Positions 1 through 7,252 of a stretch of 14,558 nt of DNA are shown in pieces. The stretch is from Deltaproteobacteria bacterium UBA2409. GTDB taxonomy: Bacteria; Bdellovibrionota_C; UBA2361; DDRT01. Within the stretch, counting starts at the first letter, position 1. Every line of letters starts with the position of its first letter. Below the pieces are notes generated by a model, which was given only the letters and a program-made list of their open reading frames with translations, had not been told where the DNA came from and did no database searches. The DNA is taken from positions 1-14,558 of the forward strand of contig DDRT01000013.1 in assembly GCA_002343185.1 (NCBI GenBank), in the 5' to 3' direction. A program made the translations under genes and the position numbers.

Positions 1-40
1 CTACAACAGGGTGACTCCAATAGAATCGAAAATGATCATG

Positions 41-114
41 AGGCCCGACCCGGACTCGAACCGGGGAATGATGGTTTTGCAAACCATTGCCTTAGCCAAC
101 TTGGCGATCGGGCC
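41..114 (-). tRNA. tRNA-Cys (GCA)
   Basis: Read on the minus strand, this folds into a full cloverleaf. The 7-bp acceptor stem is GGCCCGA/TCGGGCC. The anticodon stem is ATGGT/ACCAT around the loop TTGCAAA, and the T arm is CCCGG-TTCGAGT-CCGGG. The anticodon is GCA (plus-strand bases 78-80), which reads cysteine codons. The discriminator base is U, as expected for tRNA-Cys. The 3' CCA is not encoded: the bases after the discriminator read CAT, so CCA must be added after transcription. The gene is divergent from the ferredoxin gene. Confidence 0.96.
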
Positions 115-124
115 AGAACATACA

Positions 125-153
125 AGAATAACCCAATAAATTCTGGTTTACAA
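125..153 (-). promoter_or_regulatory. Probable sigma70-type promoter of tRNA-Cys
   Basis: On the minus strand, TTGTAA (153-148) and TATTCT (130-125) are separated by exactly 17 bp. The tRNA 5' end lies 10 bases past the -10 box, so a start at the usual 6-7 bases would leave a leader of only 3-4 nt. This is a match to consensus only. Confidence 0.5.
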
Positions 154-195
154 CGACTACCAAATCTCGCAATTTTTAGTTATCTTACAATCTAT

Positions 196-588
196 ATGGC
201 ATATGTGATTACAAAGCCGTGCATTGGCACTAAAGATAGATCTTGTGTTGAAGTTTGCCCAGTTGACTGCTTCTACGATATTAGAAAAAAAACTATCAAT
301 TCTAAATATGGAGTCGATCCAAAAGAGATAACCTGGGAAGACGGATATGATGTCGCTTTTGGTGGGGATGATGATGGGGATAAAAACAAAGACTGGGGGA
401 TGTTAATAATACACCCAGATGAGTGCATCAACTGTGGAGCATGCGAAACAGAGTGCCCGGTTGAAGCGATATATGAAGATTCAAGCGTTGTAGAAAAAGA
501 GTTCATTACTTTTGCAGAGACAGAATCAGCTGCTTTGACGGATGAACAGCTTGAAAAATCTCGATGTACTACCAGGCCTGCGCGTTAA
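196..588 (+). CDS. 7Fe-type ferredoxin with large internal insertion
   Basis: Small soluble electron carrier. The N-terminal pattern C9-x7-C17-x3-C21-x3-C25 and the second motif C77-x2-C80-x2-C83-x3-C87-P are those of the seven-iron ferredoxins of Azotobacter FdI and Thermus. By analogy C9, C17 and C87 would hold a [3Fe-4S] cluster, C21, C77, C80 and C83 a [4Fe-4S] cluster, and C25 would be the extra cysteine. Thermus-type proteins have only a short link between the two motifs. Here there is an insertion of about 40 residues (roughly 29-70), ending in an acidic loop around residues 56-66 (GGDDDGDKNKD). The C-terminal tail (residues 95-130) is also long and carries C124. No Shine-Dalgarno sequence precedes the ATG. 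The last 25 bases overlap the next gene in another frame. The redox partner is unknown. Confidence 0.9.
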   Translation: MAYVITKPCIGTKDRSCVEVCPVDCFYDIRKKTINSKYGVDPKEITWEDGYDVAFGGDDDGDKNKDWGMLIIHPDECINCGACETECPVEAIYEDSSVVEKEFITFAETESAALTDEQLEKSRCTTRPAR

Positions 589-1706
589 TTCTTTTTGTTA
601 GCTCACTATTTGCTCAAGAATCATTTCTAGCAGAAGAACTAGGTCACTCAAAAGTTATAATAGAAAAAGATGCTGCAAAACCACTTAAGCCTGCAAGTGT
701 AGCAAAACTTTTTGTTATTGGATCCCTTCTAGATAGAGCAGAAGAACAGTTTGTAACTAAAATTTATGAAACAAAGGATTCTATAATTCTTTCTTTCGAC
801 ATTGATCCACTATTTACAACAGAAAGGCTTTTTAAAGTCATTGAAAGATTGGCAGCACTTGGAAAGCCAAAACCAATCCTTGAACTTGAGTTTCCTGATG
901 TTGAAGGAGGGAAGGAGAGAGTAGGATCTCGCGCCTATGAAACGGGAGTAGATGGAGTTATGTTCAACTTTAATTCTGTCGAAATTGTAGGATGTAGCGA
1001 ACCAAAAATTTTACCTCTATTTGCTGGATTTTCTATTATTAGTAAAGAAGGTGAATTTAACGCGGAGTGCGGTTCAGATCATTGCACAGTTTATGGATCA
1101 GGAGATTGTGCTTCAAAATTTAGATCTGTATCTGATCCAAAGCTTTATCTTAAAAAGAGTGTAGAAGGTCTATCTCAACTACTCCTAAGTTATCCTGTCG
1201 TTGTTAAAGAGCTTAAAGAACATAAAGAAAAAAAGCTTATAGCTGAAGTTCCTGGCAGTAAAGTCAAGGAATCCCTTGAAGCTCTAGGGCAATACTCAAC
1301 TAACTCTGTGGCTGAGATGCTTCTTTATCTACTTGGTGATCGAAAATCATACTCTAAAGGCCTAGAAAATCTTAATGTTTATGCCTCCAAATTTACAAAA
1401 TACCCAGTACTCTTAAAGGATGGGTCAGGCCTTAGCCATGATTCAAGAGTTCCAGTAGATTCAATTGTGAGACTGCTTCAGGAAGAGGAGCGAGATCTTC
1501 CAAGGTACTTATCAATAAGTGGAAAATCTGGAACATTAAAAGATAGACCCTTAGGGGCAAGAGTATTTGCTAAAACAGGTAGCCTAGATGGGGTTAGCAC
1601 ACTTGCTGGATACATTTTTGAAAAGAAAATCGCTTTCGCGATTTTTCAACAGGGTAAGGCTAGTAAATCTAGGGAAGAAGAATTTATTAAATCACTGGTG
1701 AAATAG
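564..1706 (+). CDS. dacB: D-alanyl-D-alanine carboxypeptidase/endopeptidase, PBP4 (peptidase S13) family
   Basis: Periplasmic penicillin-binding protein that trims or cleaves peptidoglycan cross-links. All three active-site motifs are present and in order: SVAK (S45 nucleophile, K48), STN (245-247) and KTG (337-339). The PBP4-typical DGSGLS box is at 286-291. At 380 aa it is shorter than E. coli PBP4 (477 aa), and the region between SxxK and SxN, where PBP4 carries its extra domains, is reduced. Residues 1-17 look like a signal peptide, but without the usual N-terminal lysine or arginine. The start is set by an in-frame stop at 552-554, which leaves ATG 564 as the first usable codon. It overlaps the ferredoxin gene by 25 bases, so the two are probably co-transcribed. 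C144, C169, C174 and C183 could form disulfides. The gene lies 39 bases upstream of the mltD-like gene. Confidence 0.88.
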   Translation: MYYQACALILFVSSLFAQESFLAEELGHSKVIIEKDAAKPLKPASVAKLFVIGSLLDRAEEQFVTKIYETKDSIILSFDIDPLFTTERLFKVIERLAALGKPKPILELEFPDVEGGKERVGSRAYETGVDGVMFNFNSVEIVGCSEPKILPLFAGFSIISKEGEFNAECGSDHCTVYGSGDCASKFRSVSDPKLYLKKSVEGLSQLLLSYPVVVKELKEHKEKKLIAEVPGSKVKESLEALGQYSTNSVAEMLLYLLGDRKSYSKGLENLNVYASKFTKYPVLLKDGSGLSHDSRVPVDSIVRLLQEEERDLPRYLSISGKSGTLKDRPLGARVFAKTGSLDGVSTLAGYIFEKKIAFAIFQQGKASKSREEEFIKSLVK

Positions 1707-1745
1707 CCTTTTCCTATCCTCTATTATTTAGGTAAAACATACCGT

Positions 1746-3242
1746 GTGAGAGCATTTCTTCTTCTACTTCTTTTTTCTACAACTAGTTTTGCTCTTGAAA
1801 CAGGCAGCAGAGTTTTTTCCGTGCCAGAAAAGTTAAAAGGCCGAGTTCAATTTTGGGTTGATATCTATTCAAAATTCGGAGAGCGCCACAGGGTTGTTCA
1901 TCATAGGATGTATCCTCAGGCTGTATTTACCGTTTTAGACTTTTACCAAGAATCAAGAAGAATGGGGCCACGAGAGCTCGAAAACCATATCGCTGCTACT
2001 GAGAGCTCAATGAAAACAACGATTGAGGGGATTTTAAGACGATTTGCCCGAGGGGAAAGACCAATCTCAGTTTTTGAAAAACAGGTTTTTTCTGCAATGG
2101 AAAAAGTACCTGGTGGCAGTGAAAAGTATCTAAGAGCCATAGATGAAGATTTAATCCGTACTCAAACAGGAATTAGAGAGAAGTTTGCAGAAGCCATACA
2201 CCGCTCCGGAAGATACCTGCTTTTTATAGAAAAGGTGTTTGTAGCAGAAGGAATGCCAGTAGAACTATCAAAGCTTCCCTTTGTTGAATCTGGGTTTGAA
2301 TACAGAGCTGTAAGTTCTGCAGGTGCAGCTGGACTTTGGCAGTTTATGCCAAGAACGGGAAGAGAATTCGGCATGAGAATAGATTCAGTCATCGATGAAA
2401 GAAGAGATCCAATTATAGCAACAAGAGCAGCAGCTAGATATCTTAAAGGTGCTTATAATCGCTTAGGTGATTGGGGCTTAGCACTAACCTCCTATAACCA
2501 TGGGGTAGCAGGAGTTGCTAAGAAGATAAATGAAATTGGTATCAGAGATCTTGCAACAATTATTGAACACCCGGTTCATAGGCCATTTGGTTTTGCCTCT
2601 AATAATTTTTATCCATGTTTTCTGGCAGCTCTTATTGTTACCCATAACAAATCTGCTTTATTTCCAGACGTTAGAGCTGCGCCTCCTTTGATTCTAAGGG
2701 AAGATAGAGTACCAAAAGCTACAGGTGTTTTTGCGCTTTCTAAAAAGTATGGAATATCTGTCGACAGCTTAAAGGAAGCTAACTACGCTTTATCCTCCAG
2801 GGTATGGGAAGGAAGAGTTCCTGTTCCGGCAGGATATAATTTGCGTCTTCCTGCTTCAGAAGTTTCTGGCGTTTCTATAATTGCAGCAGCAGAGCCAACG
2901 CAAAAAATTGTTCCAACAGTGAGTGTAGTCTCTGAATCGGTTTATACAGTTAAGGCAGGAGACACTCTTTCTGGTATTGCAAGACGTTATGGAATGTCAG
3001 TTAGTGCACTTAAAAGTCTAAACTCTAAATCCACTTCTACTCTACGAGTAGGTGAGCAGTTAAAGGTAAAGGGAAAAGGTGCAGTGAGTAAAGCAGTAAA
3101 AGCTAAAGTACACATTGTAAAAAAGGGAGATACTTTAGGAAAAATAGCTGCGAAATACAATGTATCGCCTGCTACACTTAAGCAAGAGAATAATCTAAAG
3201 AGTGATATTGTCCGGGTTGGTGAAAAACTGAATATTCCATAA
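1746..3242 (+). CDS. mltD: Membrane-bound lytic murein transglycosylase D-like, SLT domain plus two LysM repeats
   Basis: Cleaves the MurNAc-GlcNAc bond of peptidoglycan to form 1,6-anhydromuramyl ends. Residues 1-16 form a signal peptide ending in SFA, with no lipobox cysteine, unlike E. coli MltD. Residues about 20-160 are a helical N-terminal region. The SLT catalytic domain spans about 160-300: catalytic Glu is E181 in FVESGF, followed by AAGLWQFMP (194-202) and the SYNHG motif (249-253). A degenerate LysM-like stretch (about 325-369) precedes two good LysM repeats (399-441 and 456-497), which bind glycan strands. The GTG start at 1746 gives the signal peptide directly. No strong ribosome binding site is seen. 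Its neighbour dacB acts on the peptide side of the same polymer. Family assignment is firm; the exact symbol less so. Confidence 0.88.
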   Translation: MRAFLLLLLFSTTSFALETGSRVFSVPEKLKGRVQFWVDIYSKFGERHRVVHHRMYPQAVFTVLDFYQESRRMGPRELENHIAATESSMKTTIEGILRRFARGERPISVFEKQVFSAMEKVPGGSEKYLRAIDEDLIRTQTGIREKFAEAIHRSGRYLLFIEKVFVAEGMPVELSKLPFVESGFEYRAVSSAGAAGLWQFMPRTGREFGMRIDSVIDERRDPIIATRAAARYLKGAYNRLGDWGLALTSYNHGVAGVAKKINEIGIRDLATIIEHPVHRPFGFASNNFYPCFLAALIVTHNKSALFPDVRAAPPLILREDRVPKATGVFALSKKYGISVDSLKEANYALSSRVWEGRVPVPAGYNLRLPASEVSGVSIIAAAEPTQKIVPTVSVVSESVYTVKAGDTLSGIARRYGMSVSALKSLNSKSTSTLRVGEQLKVKGKGAVSKAVKAKVHIVKKGDTLGKIAAKYNVSPATLKQENNLKSDIVRVGEKLNIP

Positions 3243-3292
3243 TTTGCAGGTAATGGACTTCATTAAGTCTCAATGATAACGTCTGAAACACC

Positions 3293-3943
3293 ATGGAAGA
3301 GTTTATTCAAGATTTTATACAGATGTTTCTTCATATAGATAAATATCTGGACACCATTGTCACACAGTACGGCACTTTAACTTATGTTATTTTATTTTTA
3401 ATAGTTTTCTGTGAAACAGGACTTGTTATCACACCATTTCTTCCAGGCGATTCGCTTCTCTTTGCAGCGGGAGCAATCTCTACCAGAGGAGAGCTAAATG
3501 TTCATTTAATAGTATTGCTATTATTTATTGCAGCGATCTTAGGTGATGCAGTTAATTATTATATTGGTTCGAAGATCGGTGATAAGGCATTCTCTAACCC
3601 TGACTCAAAGATATTTAGAAAATCCTATTATGATAAAACGCATGCTTTTTATGAGAAGTATGGTGCGAAAACAATAATAATAGCCAGATTTGTGCCTATT
3701 GTTAGAACCTTTGCTCCTTTCTTGGCGGGTGCAGGAAAGATGACCTACTCAAAGTTTGCTTTTTATAATGTTACAGGTGCTGCTCTCTGGGTGGTCTCTC
3801 TTACATATTTAGGATACATATTTGGAGAGTTGCCTATAGTTAAAAATAATTTCTCCTTAGTTATTATGGGGATTATTATTCTTTCAGTAATGCCGATAGT
3901 AGTTGAGGTAATTAAGGCAAGATTTGCAAGGGTAAGCTCTTAA
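3293..3943 (+). CDS. dedA: DedA family inner-membrane protein
   Basis: Multi-spanning membrane protein of the DedA/VTT family, several members of which flip or recycle undecaprenyl phosphate and other lipids. From memory, the sequence matches E. coli DedA through most of its length, including FCETGLVITPFLPGDS (39-54), GDAVNYYIG (84-92) and the ARFVPIVRTFAPF block (131-143). The charged residues known to be needed in DedA-family proteins are present: E41, D53, R132 and R138. Length 216 aa is normal. Hydrophobic segments lie at about 29-48, 70-90, 155-178 and 186-205, with re-entrant segments around 50-62 and 133-146. The terC-like gene starts 5 bases after the stop, so they form one transcription unit. 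Lipid-carrier recycling would fit the upstream peptidoglycan genes, but that link is inference. Confidence 0.93.
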   Translation: MEEFIQDFIQMFLHIDKYLDTIVTQYGTLTYVILFLIVFCETGLVITPFLPGDSLLFAAGAISTRGELNVHLIVLLLFIAAILGDAVNYYIGSKIGDKAFSNPDSKIFRKSYYDKTHAFYEKYGAKTIIIARFVPIVRTFAPFLAGAGKMTYSKFAFYNVTGAALWVVSLTYLGYIFGELPIVKNNFSLVIMGIIILSVMPIVVEVIKARFARVSS

Positions 3944-3948
3944 TACAT

Positions 3949-4959
3949 ATGACTATATTTCCATTTGCAGATTATTGGTGGCTTTACGTATCCTTCACGC
4001 TCGCTATCTTTGTTATCTTGCTAATTGATCTTGGGATATTCCACAAAGAAGATCACGAAGTAAGTTTCAAGGAAGCTAGTATCTGGAGTGGAGTTTGGGT
4101 TACTTTGGCTTTACTATTTAATCTGGGACTTTATCTCTATCTCTCAGAAAGATTTAGCTCAATGCCTCCTGATGAGCTTATAGCTGGCATGCGAGCTGCA
4201 GACATTGCTTCAATAATATCACTAGAATTTTTAACTGGTTATATCGTTGAGTATTCATTGTCTGTAGATAACATTTTTGTGTTCGTAGTTGTTTTTAATT
4301 ATTTTGCAATTCCTAAAAAATACCAGCATAGGATTCTGTTTTTTGGGATACTTGGAGCACTCATATTTCGAGCAATCTTCATAGCTCTAGGCGCAAAGCT
4401 TCTTGAATATGAGATGGTGAACACAATATTCGGAGCATTTTTAGTATTCACAGGGATAAAGATAATGTTCACCCCTGAGATGGAACAAGATTTAAGTAAA
4501 AGTATTGTTTATCGTGGCTTAAAGAAGTTGTTCCCCATTACTCAGCATCTTCATGGAAAAAAGTTTTTTGTTAGAGAAGGTGGAAAGTTATTAGCTACAC
4601 CTCTTTTTGTAACTTTGGTTGTTATAGAATTCACAGATATTGTGTTTGCAATTGACTCTGTTCCTGCAATTTTCGCCATAACAAAAGAGCCTTTTATAGT
4701 TTTTACCTCTAATATGTGTGCAATAATGGGTCTGCGCTCGATGTATTTTCTTCTTATGGGATCTGTAGATAAGTTCCATCTTCTCAAGTATGGGCTTGGG
4801 ATAGTGCTTACCTTTGTAGGTCTAAAAATGACATATCTCAACGATCTTTATGGCGGAAAATTTCCTATAGTTTGGTCTCTAGCTATTATTACCGGTACGA
4901 TTGGGTTATCAATAGTACTATCTCTGGTATTTAAGAAATCACATACTGATCATTCCTAG
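3949..4959 (+). CDS. TerC/Alx family integral membrane protein, putative metal (Mn2+) transporter
   Basis: Polytopic inner-membrane protein of 336 aa with about nine hydrophobic segments. The two family signatures are clear: EYSLSVDNIFVF (101-112) and EFTDIVFAIDSVPAIFAIT (227-245). Their acidic residues (D107, E227, D230, D236) are the likely metal ligands. E. coli Alx of this family (321 aa) exports manganese, and Bacillus TerC proteins help load Mn2+ into secreted enzymes. The name TerC comes from tellurite resistance, but nothing else of a ter operon is present. The ATG lies 5 bases after dedA with no Shine-Dalgarno sequence, so translation may be coupled. There is no room for the yybP-ykoY Mn riboswitch that controls alx elsewhere. 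The family call is firm. Mn2+ as substrate is by homology only. Confidence 0.88.
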   Translation: MTIFPFADYWWLYVSFTLAIFVILLIDLGIFHKEDHEVSFKEASIWSGVWVTLALLFNLGLYLYLSERFSSMPPDELIAGMRAADIASIISLEFLTGYIVEYSLSVDNIFVFVVVFNYFAIPKKYQHRILFFGILGALIFRAIFIALGAKLLEYEMVNTIFGAFLVFTGIKIMFTPEMEQDLSKSIVYRGLKKLFPITQHLHGKKFFVREGGKLLATPLFVTLVVIEFTDIVFAIDSVPAIFAITKEPFIVFTSNMCAIMGLRSMYFLLMGSVDKFHLLKYGLGIVLTFVGLKMTYLNDLYGGKFPIVWSLAIITGTIGLSIVLSLVFKKSHTDHS

Positions 4960-4996
4960 TTTATTAGCAAATTACTTAATTCTACAAAATAGGCAG

Positions 4997-5962
4997 GTGA
5001 ATTCTTCATTGCTTGCACACTTAGACAACAGCGCTGTAAGAAATGCACTCATTCCATATCTGGATTGGGAAGGGGAGCTTCCGAGAGTTAATCTCTCCTC
5101 ATTTGATACCTTCGATGATGTAGAAGCATTTATTGCTGATAACGCTTTAGCGGGTGAGGAAGGAGAAAAAGTGGCTACAGTCTTCCTTGAACTCCTTACA
5201 ATCGATACTTTGCGCAGCAAAGATCAAAAGACCATAAGATGGGTTGGAGAGCTGCTTCAGACTCTACTTAACTCTGATAAGTCAGAACATGCATTTTTAG
5301 TTGTGAATGCCGTATCTGAACTTGGATTAGTCAGATTTAAACCTTTTTTACCTATGATGCTTCAGAGCACATTTGGACCGGAGGTAATAAAAGATGCTGT
5401 TGAAAAGCTAGATGAAACTCAAATTCAAGGATTAGTGAAAGCACTTTCAAACAAAGGAAGTGCTTTAAGTTTGCTTGCAATAACAAGTGTGGTTGAAGAT
5501 GAAAGTTTAAATAAAATGCTTCCATTTTTTCCAAATGGAATAATTCCTTACTTTGTGGCTTTATCTCTCAAAGCTCCTCTGTTTGATAGTGTAGTTAAAA
5601 GACTTATTAAAGCTGATCTTGAAATTAATGGGACTGATAGACTTGATCATTGGATAGAGGTCTTTCTTGTAAACTTGCGGGATCTAAGCACTAGGCTTAC
5701 TACTTCCGAGCAGACTGCAGAAGGCTCGAAGGCTCAGCTTAAAAAGCTTCAAAGATTATTAACATCGTTCAACTTAACCAATCCAGACTGGGTAATCGGA
5801 TCAACGGAAGGTGAGCCAAGGCCTGATGGGGAGGAACTTTTTCCTACTGATCACATTGAGGCGATTAGTGCCACTGAACTTGAGGATTGCTTGATGGAGA
5901 TCTATCCAAAACGGTTAGCGCGGGCACTAGCTCAGTATCCATATTCAAAAAAGCGAAATTGA
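4997..5962 (+). CDS. Uncharacterised all-helical protein
   Basis: I do not recognise this 321-residue protein. It has no signal peptide, no membrane segment and no cysteine-rich or catalytic motif. It looks cytoplasmic, acidic and mostly alpha-helical. From about residue 55 to 250, leucine-rich amphipathic helices separated by short turns recall HEAT- or armadillo-like scaffolds, but no clean repeat can be aligned by eye. The C-terminal third is more charged, with a helix at about 245-260, an acidic Pro/Glu stretch (275-290) and a basic end (KKRN). The start is GTG 4997, preceded by a weak AGG four bases upstream. It lies 37 bases after the terC-like gene and could be the last gene of that unit. 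The repeat element at 5985 follows, then a convergent gene. Confidence 0.7.
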   Translation: MNSSLLAHLDNSAVRNALIPYLDWEGELPRVNLSSFDTFDDVEAFIADNALAGEEGEKVATVFLELLTIDTLRSKDQKTIRWVGELLQTLLNSDKSEHAFLVVNAVSELGLVRFKPFLPMMLQSTFGPEVIKDAVEKLDETQIQGLVKALSNKGSALSLLAITSVVEDESLNKMLPFFPNGIIPYFVALSLKAPLFDSVVKRLIKADLEINGTDRLDHWIEVFLVNLRDLSTRLTTSEQTAEGSKAQLKKLQRLLTSFNLTNPDWVIGSTEGEPRPDGEELFPTDHIEAISATELEDCLMEIYPKRLARALAQYPYSKKRN

Positions 5963-5984
5963 TTTTAGGTGAGTACAATAACTT

Positions 5985-6091
5985 GGGGGTCAGGCCGGAA
6001 GGATCTGTTGTCTGCGCAAGCAGACAAAGAAACAAAACGGGGGTCAGGCCGGAAGGCCTGACCAGGCAAGGGCTATCAGCTCTCTGACCCC
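5985..6091. repeat. REP/BIME-like palindromic repeat element in convergent intergenic gap
   Basis: The 16-mer GGGGGTCAGGCCGGAA occurs twice in direct orientation (5985-6000 and 6039-6054). The element ends with the inverted counterpart CTGACCCC (6084-6091). Between the copies sits a hairpin, TTGTCTGC-GCAA-GCAGACAA (6008-6027). The second copy forms its own perfect hairpin (listed separately). Both loops are of GNRA type. The element occupies most of the gap between two convergent genes, a typical place for REP sequences, and could act as a terminator or mRNA stabiliser. GGGGTCAG ends resemble repeats linked to REP-associated (RAYT) transposases. That link is from memory, and no such transposase is in this window. 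Confidence 0.75.
6042..6063. other. Perfect 9-bp hairpin with GGAA tetraloop
   Basis: GGTCAGGCC (6042-6050) pairs fully with GGCCTGACC (6055-6063) across the loop GGAA. On the plus-strand RNA this is a GNRA tetraloop. It is not followed by a T run, so it is not a classical intrinsic terminator, but it could block 3' exonuclease or pause polymerase at the end of the upstream unit. It is part of the repeat at 5985-6091. Confidence 0.7.
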
Positions 6092-6106
6092 TAATACCCT
6101 GAGTTT

Positions 6107-7249
6107 TTAAACCTCAGCCTGGATTTCTTCTTCAGCAGACGTTTCTTCTTCTTCGCTCTCTTCTTTCTTCTCTTCTACTTCTTGTCTTAAAAGAGGAATT
6201 CGAATTGCTTCTTTAACAAAGAGTTTTTTGCCTTTCCAGTCAGCGTTTTCAAGCTTTGATGTTACAAGATCAGCAATCTCTTCTTCTACGTCGAAGAATG
6301 AATACTCTTCTCGGCCACTAAATCGCTTGATTGAATCCTTATGCTCAGGTGAAAGATCCTCAAGTAATTTCTTAAGGGCATCTTCTGAGAACTTTTCGTT
6401 AGTTCCTATTCCTAGATAAACTCTAGCTTCCTTTTTAACTGGGGTTCTCTCTCGCCTTTCATCCCTTCTATCGTCACGTCTTTCGTCTCTTCGGTCCTCT
6501 CTGTTGTGTCTATTATCATCTCGACGACCGCCTCTTCCACGTCTACCACCTTCATCATCATCACTGCTATAACGTTCAACCACAGGAGGCGCAGGGGGTT
6601 CAAAGTAGTTTTGAAGAAGGAACGCAACGATTTTTTCGGATTCCTTATCTTTAAGAATCATCTCAGAGATGATTTTTGTTCTATCTCCAATCTCTCTTGA
6701 GGATGCTATCTGTTTGATTGAGCTAAGTCTTGCAGCCAAAATATCCTCTTCAGAGGGAGCTTCAAGCTGTTGAAATTCAAAACCTGCTACTTTTTTTAGA
6801 TAATGAAAATGAGTGATATCCAGTGGGCCAACCAGTGAAACCGCTTTCTTAGGGGCTGCACCGCCCATCTGGCCTGACCTTTGAAGATATATCTCAGGGT
6901 CACTGTGCATGGTGTAATTAATTGATAGATCAAAATTACCTAGATCAATATTTTGTCCTGAAACATCTGTTACAATTAATGCAGCAGCATCACCATTTTT
7001 TAGATCTTGAATTGCACTTGATATTTTTGCTGGAGGAACATGTCCAATCAATTTTCTTGAGCTGATCCCACGTTTTCTTAAAAGTGCCTCGATCATGTCA
7101 ACATCAGAAGGGGTGTTACAAAAAACAATTATTTTTTCACCTCTGTGGCTATCAATTATTTCGGCTAGAGCATCTGGTTTTGCCAAAAGGTCACCTGAGA
7201 CCTCTCTATAATAATGAGTCGTTGTGTTTTCTAATACGCTTGCTTCCAT
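6107..7249 (-). CDS. DEAD-box-derived RNA-binding protein: lone, degenerate RecA2 domain plus DbpA-like domain
   Basis: The 380-residue product aligns with the C-terminal half of DEAD-box RNA helicases only. Residues about 12-165 are a helicase C domain with motif IV IVFCNT (41-46). Motif V reads TDVSGQNID (94-102), where TDVAARGID is usual. Motif VI reads QRSGQMGG (123-130), where HRIGRTGR is usual, so its arginine fingers are lost. The first RecA domain (Walker A, DEAD box) is absent. An in-frame TAA lies 9 bases before the ATG, and only 145 bases separate it from the divergent gene. Residues 235-268 are an Arg/Asp/Gly-rich linker. Residues 275-349 resemble the DbpA RNA-binding domain, with the FSGREEYSFFDVEEE stretch (310-324). 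The tail is very acidic. It cannot be an ordinary ATPase. RNA binding or a partner role is the likely function (inference). It has the best Shine-Dalgarno sequence in the window. Confidence 0.8.
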   Translation of the reverse strand: MEASVLENTTTHYYREVSGDLLAKPDALAEIIDSHRGEKIIVFCNTPSDVDMIEALLRKRGISSRKLIGHVPPAKISSAIQDLKNGDAAALIVTDVSGQNIDLGNFDLSINYTMHSDPEIYLQRSGQMGGAAPKKAVSLVGPLDITHFHYLKKVAGFEFQQLEAPSEEDILAARLSSIKQIASSREIGDRTKIISEMILKDKESEKIVAFLLQNYFEPPAPPVVERYSSDDDEGGRRGRGGRRDDNRHNREDRRDERRDDRRDERRERTPVKKEARVYLGIGTNEKFSEDALKKLLEDLSPEHKDSIKRFSGREEYSFFDVEEEIADLVTSKLENADWKGKKLFVKEAIRIPLLRQEVEEKKEESEEEETSAEEEIQAEV

Positions 7250-7252
7250 TAA

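Noticed and set aside
41..114. tRNA-Ala reading of the TGC seen on the plus strand
   Set aside because: The cloverleaf folds only on the minus strand, where the anticodon is GCA and the discriminator U fits cysteine.
3255..3268. GACTT-CATT-AAGTC hairpin after the mltD-like gene as a terminator
   Set aside because: Five-base-pair AT-rich stem with no T run; too weak.
3243..3948. yybP-ykoY Mn riboswitch before the TerC/Alx-type gene
   Set aside because: The gap to dedA is 5 bases, and the gap before dedA (about 50 bases) is too short to hold it.
3949..4959. Tellurite-resistance operon
   Set aside because: Only a TerC-family gene is present; no terZABDE-like neighbours.
5887..6087. 66-residue plus-strand reading frame over the end of the helical protein gene and the repeat
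   Set aside because: Its second half is just translation of the palindromic repeat (GVRPEG twice); no start signal or domain.
6412..6627. Overlapping minus-strand frame in the RecA2/DbpA-like gene
   Set aside because: Shadow of the Arg/Asp repeat region of the real gene.
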